Positions 23,301-32,300 of a DNA stretch of 64,000 nt are shown here, piece by piece; position 1 is the stretch's first letter; every line of letters begins with the position of its first letter. The notes beneath the pieces are model-generated. The model did not search any database, was not told the DNA's origin, and saw only the letters and a list, made by a program, of their open reading frames with translations. A program made the position numbers and the translations under genes. This DNA is from Semisulcospira habei (taxonomy: Eukaryota; Mollusca; Gastropoda; Semisulcospiridae): contig BTPG01000002.1 of the NCBI GenBank assembly GCA_036245525.1, positions 166,925,501-166,989,500 of the forward strand. Reading direction: 5' to 3'.

Positions 23301-26300
23301 TCTTTTACTGGTCTTTCTGTATGGCCATACTTACCCGACAATCTTCTGGTAATGTCGTAGAGCTGTTTCATGTTGCCGCTGCCTGCTGCCTTTTCTGCCT
23401 CTGCTGCCAGGCTGTCTGTGTAGGCCCTCTTGTCTGCCCTGATACTCCTCTTCACCTCGCGGTTGGCTTCCGAGTATTCCCCCTGTGCCCTTACTTTGGC
23501 TGCTCTCGTGCGACTGTTGTTGACCGCTGCTTTCTTCTGCTTCCTCGCTTCTATCTTCTTCAAGGTCTGTGCCGACAGCCAGTCCTTGTGGTGGTGTTTC
23601 CTGAACCCTACAGTGTCTTTGCAGGTTGAGTTCAGCGCCTCTCTAACTGCCTTCCACTGCTGCTCTGTGGTGACCGCCTCCTCTTCATTTACTAGCTCCT
23701 GTAGCGCTTGAAACCGGTTGGACAGCACCAGTTTGAACTCTTCTCTAACTCCAGTTTCTCTCAGGAGGCCTACATTATAGCGCTGTCTTCTTGTTGTCTC
23801 TGTGCGGCTTTTCTTTAGCTTGAGCTTCATTCTTAAGGTAAGCAGATGGTGGTCTGAGGCGACATCTGCTCCCCTCCTCACTCGAACATCTTGAAGGGAT
23901 CTTCTAAATTTCTTGCTAATGCAGATATGGTCTATTTGGTTCTCTGTTGTATGGTCAGGTGAGACCCAAGTTGCTTTGTGTATTCTTCTGTGTGGGAAGA
24001 TGCTGCCTCCAATGACAAGTCGGTTTAGAGCACAAAAGTCTACAAACCTCTCCCCGTTCTCACTCATCTCCGAGCCTAGTCCCTGTCTCCCCATCACCTC
24101 TTCGTATCCGGTGTTGTCCTCCCCTATTTTGGCATTAAAATCGCCCATGACGATGGTGATGTCTCGCTCCGCACATTTGTCCACGGCACTCTGGAGTCGG
24201 TCGTAGAACTCTTGTTTCTCTTCCTCATCCCTGTCATTGGTAGGCGCATAACACTGGATGACGTTCAGCTTGAGCTTTTTCTTGGTTCTAAAGGCTGCTG
24301 TTATAATTCTTGGCCCAAGAGGTTCCCAGCCCATCAGCGCTCTCTGTGCCACTGGTGACAGCATGAGTGCTACTCCTTCTGTATGGGGGGCATTCTCTTC
24401 TTCATGACCTGAATACAGAATCATCTCCCCACTTAACAGCCTTTTCTGGCCAGACTGCGTCCATCTGGCTTCACTGATGCCTAGCAGGGAAAGGTTGTAC
24501 TTTTGCATTTCTGCTGCTATCTGGGCGGCCTTGCCGCTCTGGTACATGGTCTTGACGTTCCATGTGCCCATGGTTGTATCCCTGGATAGAGAGAGGCGGC
24601 TCGGTCCTGTGGCTTCCGAAGACTTCCGGCTTTCACCACAGGACGTCATAAGTCTTCTAGTAGAAGAACCTTCCTCCTCCAGGAAAGGAATTACTGTTAG
24701 TCTTTTCGTCGGCGTTTTTGTAGCTATTTCCTTTTTTGCAGGGTGGGGAAGCTACCCCCACGCCCAACCCCCTTACTAGGAGGACCAGGGGTTTTCTGTC
24801 GGGGTCACCTTCCCTTAGACCATGTTGGTTCACGGCACCTTATTTCATTCGGTGCACCCCTCTCACGAGGGACCCCCTATCCACCACCCAGGGGACGCGC
24901 CTCAACGCCGTATGGTCCCAGCGCGAGGGCAAACAACTCTACTTTCATCATAAGATTATTTTTAGTGTGTGTCCTTTGTCTCGGAAATCCGCGGCGGGAA
25001 AAACCGGAGTGTGTAAAATGCTGCCTTTAGCTGCGCGCTGCGAGGAAGGCCTCGCCACGGCAAAAATGGAGTAAACCCCTATACATTTCCACAATTTATT
25101 ACAACTAATTCTGAACTTAACTATAAAACACACATAGATTGAAAGAGAAATATTTTATCTTCATTTTCATATTAAAATCAGAAACAAAAAATGATGTTTA
25201 TGTAGTGAAAGTGATGATCAAATTTGTGCAATTTTTAGCACATTTGGCCTAGTATTCCGCCTGCGTGTGGGCGCCTGGGACGACCTAAAATGAGGAGGTT
25301 GCCGCCTGCTAGGTCCCGTCACTGCTTGTGCTTAGCGGTCGCGAACAGGAGCAACCTCCCGACGATTTCAGCTAAGCGTACCTAGGGCGCCAGAGGCGCT
25401 GGGAGGGAGTGTTGTGCCGCAGCGATGTCCCCCACCACGGCCAGGTTCTCCAGCTGGCCCGAGAGGTCTCCGAGGTAGAAGCGGGCAAAGGTGGAATTTG
25501 CCCGCCACCCGACAGCCACCACAATGTCTCGCACGGCACAGTTTCAATCAAACGCGACGCTGGTGGAGACCGCTCGGACCTCGTGTGCTCGGATATGCAG
25601 CCTCTTAGCACCTGTCGGGGTGAGCTCCTCGTACGCAGAATGGATGACCCAGTGCAGCCACGAGGAGATCGTCTGCACAGAGATATTGTTCCTGCCGGGG
25701 GATAACGGCAGGAAGAGGCAGGTCCGGCCACGCCGGAAAGGCTTTGTCCTGCGCAGGCTTTGTTCTGCAGCGCCCGGACCGGGTCCTGACGGCAGGAGTC
25801 CTGGGTCTCGTCAGGTCCCCTGAGTGGGCGCAGGATAATTACTGGGGCCCTGGCCGAGGGGAGCCGATTCTTCGCCAAGGCGGCGGGGCTCGTTAGGAGA
25901 TGCACGGAGCCATCCGACCTGTGCTAAAGACAGGCCGGGTCCACTGAGAGCGCGTGCAGCTCGCTGACTATGGACGCCGTAGCAAGCGCCAGCAGGAAGC
26001 AGTTCTTCCTGGTTATGTCCGCCAGGTTGGCCAAGGGCAGAGGCTCGAACCTGCTCAAATTTAGCCACGTAAGGACCCAGGGGAGGTCCCAGCAAGGGAT
26101 CCGCGAGTGCGGGACTGGTCGGCGGAGATCGAAATGGTGCATCAGGTCCGAGAGGTCCGGGCACGCCCCAGGGTCCACGTGGCCCAAATGGCGATACGTG
26201 TCTGCCACCATGGAAGGGTATCCCCAGATGGTGATAGGGGCCAGGTTCTTCTCTTGAAATAGTCACAGGAAGAACTCGGCTAGTTGGGGCGACGTTAGCG

Positions 26301-29300
26301 CCGTGGGGGAGAGGCGCTCCGACTTGCACCATCCCCGGAAGACTCGCCACCTCGCCTCGTAAACCCAGCGGGTGGAAGATCTGGGGGCCACAGCAATAGC
26401 CTCCACTGCCGCACACAAGAAACCTCTTGCAGAGAGGGCTTGCCGCACAACCTCCAGGCGTGTAAGAGGAGCCGCTTCGGGCACGGGTGAAAGAGCTTCT
26501 GCCTGGGCTGCTTCAGCATCATGCGGGGGGAGGGGGGGGGGGTGGGCAAAGGTAGGGGAAGGTCCGTGGCCAGGCTTAGGAAATCGGTGGTCCAGCTCCT
26601 GTTCCAGCTGAACGGGGCGACGAGGAGAAGGATCGCGTTGCAGCCCCTAAGCTTCAGCAAGACCTTGGGCACTAGCATCATCGAAGGGTACGCGTAGGCC
26701 ACGAGGCCCTGCCCAGAGACGGAGAGAGCATGCACCGCCCACGCGATGGGATCCCGGAAGGGGGAGACGAAGATGGGGAGCTGTTCATCGAGTCGCAAAC
26801 AGGTCGAGCATCGTGGTCTCCCAGTGCGCGCAAATCATGCGGAAGATCTCCAGACTCAGCAACCACTCGGTGTGCAGGAGCTGACCTTTCCGTGAGAGGG
26901 AGTCCGCAAAGACGTTTAGGCGGCCCAGAATGTGGCGAGCCCGGAGAGAAATGCCGCGATCCCTGCACCACAGGAGCCGCTGGTACAGCAGCATGCAGAG
27001 GGTCGGGGAGTGCGTACCCCCCTGCTTCTGGATGTACGCGATGACCATCGCATTGTCGGACATGATCAGAACCTCTTGGTGGAGGAGACGAGTCTGCCGA
27101 TGGTTAAGCGCCAACCACACTGCCTTTAACTCCAGCCTGCCCGAGAAGTCCCGGGGCCAAAGGCCCGATGCTGCGGAGACGTCCGGAAGGAGGTGCACGC
27201 CCCAACCTGACCGGCTGGCGTCGGTGCTGAGGGAGAGCCGCGGTGGGGGAGAGTAGAGGGGAACTCCCAAGACAAGACAAGCTGGAGGTGAGCCAGGACG
27301 AGCGGGAGGACAGGCACTGGAGCAGCGAGGTCGCGGGAGGACGGGCGCCAAAGGGCCAGGAGATGGAACTGGAGCGGGCGCGAGTAGAGCCGGCCCAGGG
27401 GCAAGAGGTCCGCTGCTGCGTTCATAAGGCCCAGTAGTTGCAACCAGACTCGGGGAGGGACCACGTCTGCGAGGGACACCCGGCGGGAGAACTCCACCAA
27501 CTTCATGACGTGTGCCTCCGGCAGTCTCACTTGGTTGCAGTCAGTCAAACACTCCATACGAAGATGGACGAACCGTCTGGACGGAGTGAGGTCGGACTTC
27601 CTCCTGTTGACCAGGAAGCCGAGCCGACAGAGGAGGGCTAGGAACGCGTCCTGGTCTGCGGTGAAAGCGGAGGAATCCTGGTTCCGGAGAAGCAGGTCAT
27701 CCAAATAATTGGAGGTGGGGCTGGAGGACGTCTGACGGGCCTTGGCGACCACCGCATCCATAATCCGCGTGAACACCCAGGGGCTGAGGTTGAGGCTGAA
27801 GGGGAGAGCACGGAACTGATAGACCACCCCGCAATAGGCCAAACGCAGAAACGCTGAGAGGCCGGGTAAATGGGGACGCGCAGGTACATGTCTGCCAGAT
27901 AGAGGCTGATGGCAAAGTCCATGGGGCGCACGGCGGCCTTCAGGGCCTGCGCCGTCTCCATCCGAAACGGGGGAGCGGAAATGAATTTGTTGAGTGCGGA
28001 TAGGTCGATGATAGGGCGCCAGGGGCTGCCAGGCTTCGGCACTAGGAAGAAGCGGCTGTAAAATGCCGGGGAGTCATGCCGCGCGACCACCTCCATCGCG
28101 GACTTGAGTAGCAAGGCCGAGATCCTGTCCCGCAGAGCATCCACCTTGAGCTGGTCGGCTGGGACACGTGTCCAGACAGGAGAGCGGTGGAGTGGAGGGG
28201 GGAGTCGAAAGGAAATCCGCAGGCCCTCCGAAACGGTAGTGTCATCCGGCAGCAGCGACCACCACTCTTCGCTGTGCACGGCTGGCCGCCCACCGACTGG
28301 GGGCTCTGCAGGGGTCGGCGGGGGTGAGGGAGGGAGTGAGTCAGCGGGCCCTGCCCCGCCCGAGTCTGTGGGCGGGTCTGAGCTAGGTGGGGGCAGCGGC
28401 CGCGGTGGCGCGAGGGCGACAGGAAGGAGTTTGGCCCGGGGGACTGCGTTCATCCCTGAAGACTGGCCGGGAGGAGGATCTGAAGGACTGCAGGGCACGA
28501 CCCACCGCCCTAAGGGAGGCCTGAAAGCGAGCGGAGGGTGGCCTGGGGGTGGTCCGCCAGAGGTCCTTGGAGGCCTCCTGCACTGCCTGCCAGGTGGGAC
28601 CGAAGAGTAGGGGAGCCGCGAACGGCGCTCGGCACAGATGAGAACGGATGGGCGCAGAGAGGCGCGAGCACTGGTCCAACAAAGCATCCCAGCGCATCAG
28701 GTCACAGTTCGCAGCTGTGGCAAGGGCATTGGTGGACGCATGGTAAGCCACTCGGTTGGCTGCAACCGCTAACGTGTGGATGTCACGCCAGAAATCCGCG
28801 TCGGGACGCTCCAAGGTTTCCTCCACACAGCTCCAAGAAGCCCGTGCAGGCCAGGGAGTTGCGGATCAAGGTCGCCGTGTTGGAGAGCCCAAAGGGGATG
28901 CAATGCTGTAGGGCCCGCTGACCCCCAAGCAGTGTCTCAGTCACAGGGTCCACAGGAGGAAGAGGGCAGATGAACGACTGAGAATGACCCAAGTACCAGC
29001 TCTGCCGGAACCTGATAAAAATCGACGCCCGCAGGCCAATGCGCGTTAGAGAAGAAGCCCCTCTCTGTCAGCCGACCATGCTGGAGCTGGGCGTTGAAGG
29101 CCTCTGTCAGGTCCCGAAACCTGGGGGATTGAGGGAGGGACTTAAACTTCTTGGTCATGCGCGGCGCGTCCACCAGAGCCGAGGCCTTCCTCTTCATTGG
29201 CGGGGACGGAGAGCAGATGTCCGGAAGCAGGAAACGAGCAATCAGGCGAGACACGTGGTCAAGGGCTCGAGTTGTCTCCAAGCCAGCAAGGGGGGCTGAT

Positions 29301-32300
29301 GCAGGGGAAAGGGCACCGCGAGGGAGAATGAGACCGGGCATTGCAGCGGGAATGTGAGCAAGGGGACGAATGCCGGTCTGAGGAGAGAGAATCTGGTGAG
29401 AAGAGAGCAGACACAGAGTTCTCCGGGTGGAGACTAAGCGTGTTGTCGGCATCCTCCGGCATCGGCCTTCAGAGCGGGGAATGCAGGGGGGGGGGGGGGG
29501 GGGGGGCGCCGGGGGGCGTCTGATCGCAACTACAGATGCGCACAAGGCGGGGAAGGACGACGCTAGGGAAATCACGCCAGCCATAGCAGGTCCCTGAAGG
29601 GCGCTGGTCCCGGGAATCCGACCTGTGCTGTAGACAGGCCGGGTCCCCTCTGGTCTCTGGAATCCAACCTGTTCTGTAGACAGGCCAGGTCCCGCTGGTC
29701 TCGTGAATCTGAACTGTGCTGTAGACAGGCGGGGTCCCATTGGTCTCGTGAATCCAGGCTGTGTGCAGCGAGGGACCCGGAAGCCGCACGGCGCCGAGAG
29801 TTAGAGTGCGACCCCGAGGGGGTCCTGGATCCCGACAAGACACCAGAGAATCCTTCGGCCCAGTGAGAGCTGCGCCGAGCGCAGGGCGGCGCCCTTGCCG
29901 CTGCCTGCCAAGCATGCGGTAGGGAAGGAGGGTCCTGCGACGTCATCGGCCCAGTGGATCCGCGACCTGGGGAACGAGATACAGAGGCTGATGGAGAGCA
30001 TGCACGTCGACGCGAGCATTCCTGCGTCCGAGCTGACGGCCGGTGGTCCGGACAACCCGAGCGCCCCAGCACTGGGAGGAGTCCGTGCAGCCCAACGAAG
30101 AAGTCCAGCCCGGGGTGGGGGGGTGGGGGGGTGGGGGGGGGCAGGGCAGACGGGCGATTGCGCCGGTAGAACTCCCACAACTGAGACCATCATTGCTCCT
30201 TCTATGGAGCGCATCTCTCGCACGGCTGTGTGGAGGAGCAGCCCGAGCATGGGAGTCACAGTGTGTGGGAATCCGTCGGCCACTGAAGCCCTTTACACCG
30301 ACGACAAGTACGCAACTGTCCACTGTAACACACAGCGGAACACATGAGAGGCAACGGCATGTGGCCCGTATGAACGAAGGGCCATGTGAGCGAAAACTCA
30401 CGACCGGTTCTGCAGTGAAGTCTGGCTGTGTACGAACCAGCCGCTAACCGAGGAAATACCATGGCCGGTCAGGAGAACCTGGTCGACAGAGGCACGCCCC
30501 GAGACCTTACCTAGCCATGTCCAGAGCGACGGAAGGCAAGCAAGGACAAGGAGAGACACCAACCAAGGGAACCACAGGTAGTCCAAGGGAACCACGGGTA
30601 GTCCAAGGGAACCACAGGTAGTCCAAGGGAACCACAGGTAGTCCAAAGTGAAACACAACACACAAAGTAATCCAAAAGTATCCACAGGTATCCAAGGGCT
30701 TCAAAGGGTATCCAAAGGCTGAGCAAGGGTACAAAACACCTTACCACTACGAAGCTAAGTGTTCAACTGGCGTGGCAACACTGCACATGTGACTGGATAG
30801 GGAGGGGAGGGAGGGTACTCAGGGTTTCTCGTTAACGACTCCCTGGAGTCGCCTCCCTGATTGTGTATGTGTACACAACAGATTCTTAGGCTGAAATCAG
30901 TAAGCTAAGTGTACCTTCCATATAGTAATGCCAACGGTATGGATTTTGAGGAAACAAAATCACAGCAACAACTGTATTTCCTCTTAAAATGCCAATGCTT
31001 CAAGCACTTTTCCCCCATATCTTTCTGTTGATATGCACCATGGAGACTGATTGTTAAGTTTGAAACGTACGTGTGCAGTTACCAGTTGATTGTGTTTTTC
31101 CGTTTTCATCAGGTATAATGTGGTGACAAAATGAAGCTGCACCGACTTTGAAGTGCAAATGTTTACATGTTCAACATTTTACAAGGACAATGTACGTGTG
31201 CATTACATGTATTCTTTCCTAATCTTTTGTCTTAACTGTGACGATTTTACACACACGAAGGCTGCGAACTTGCACTGTAGGGGATATACACTAGCATACA
31301 CTAGTAGTAGTAGTGGCTAGGTTAGCACAGATTTACATTTCTGGGTGCTTCTGAGTCTATTTCTATCACCGCCGTGAGATGGCCTTATTTGCCTGCTCGG
31401 CATTAAACCCAAATAACTCACTAACTTGTAACTAACCATTTCTATCATACCTGCTGTGAGCGGTCACCTGCTGTTTACGGCCACTTTTGCTTGGCAACAG
31501 GGCCAGGGGTGACCGCTCACAGCAGGTTTTACTGTACTAGTCATCATGCTAATTAATTGCAAACACATACCAGAGGCCATATTTTCCTCTTGTTCTTCAT
31601 CAGAACTTGAGCTGTCTTCTTCTTCATCTTTCTCTATCTCTTCTTCCACTTTCTGAAAAAGCATACAACACATTATATATTTACTGTTATTGTCTATATG
31701 ATTTGCATTGTCGACACTCGGGCCCATCTAGTTTATTAAAAAAAATGACCTATAGAATTTTGACTCCGTGGGCCAATGTCCCAAGTGCTTGAATTCTGAA
31801 AATGAACACTGCACCTACCCCTCTCTTTTTCAGCTTGCGCATGTGACAGATTTTCTCATCGAGTGTTGAGTGGTGTTTTTTCTTTTTCGCCATTCGGAGA
31901 GCAATATCCACATCAAATGGTGACTCATCGTCAAACTACACCAAGACAAAAAATAAGGTGGTTAGTGAAATCAGGATAATTAAATAAAAATGCTCGTCAC
32001 TAAAAGGAAAAAAAAAACACACACACACAAACAAAACAACTTAATCTTGGACACAAAGAAAACCTCAAAAGTACTAAGGGTTCCAGAATCATAAATATAG
32101 GTCGGCCTCAGTATGACATGCTCCAGTATACAGATGCACAGTGGGTATGCCTTTGTTTGAGCAAAAGGTCTTTGGGTGGACATCAGCCTTAGCTGGCCAG
32201 CGCATGGCTGTGCACGAGCCAGCTGAGGCTCATGTCCACCCAAGGACCTTTTGCTTACTAAGGTGCTTTTCATCACAAGTCTATATTATGAAGTCGGCAC

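Larger units (their letters stand above)
15276..25286. mobile_element. TIR insert of unknown superfamily inside DIRS-D
   Basis: The DIRS-D sequence is broken between AAAATGAG at 15268-15275 and AAAATGAG at 25287-25294, a 7-8-bp target duplication. The insert begins TAGGTTGTCCCAG and ends CTGGGACGACCT, short terminal inverted repeats with one mismatch. Removing DIRS-B2 and RTE-1 leaves about 3.1 kb. The left 1.3 kb is AT-rich without a coding signal. I recognise no transposase. An 8-bp duplication would fit hAT-like or similar cut-and-paste elements, but the superfamily is open. Confidence 0.65.
14904..30957 (-). mobile_element. DIRS-D, DIRS retrotransposon split by a 10-kb insert
   Basis: Minus-strand element in DDX27 intron 4. 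Its 5' edge GAGGAAACAA is at 30957 and its 3' edge ATGTTTTCCC at 14904. Its internal complementary region is at 15163-15260. A foreign insert (15276-25286) lies just inside the 3' end. The remaining element is about 6 kb: leader and gag N-terminus (30.5-29.8 kb), gag (29.7-28.4), RT (28.3-27.1), RNase H (27.35-26.8), post-RNase H segment (26.8-26.5) and tyrosine recombinase (26.5-25.35). Several frameshifts and stops make it defective, but it keeps the most readable motifs of any copy here. Confidence 0.88.

Noticed and set aside
22664..24649. Host craniofacial development protein 2 gene
   Set aside because: The name is a database label for RTE endonuclease-RT proteins. The 12-bp duplication and TAAG tail show it is a retrotransposon.
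24929..25274. Possible promoter or first exon with a short frame
   Set aside because: Frames are short and overlapping with no splice signals or domain. It is a remnant of the TIR insert.
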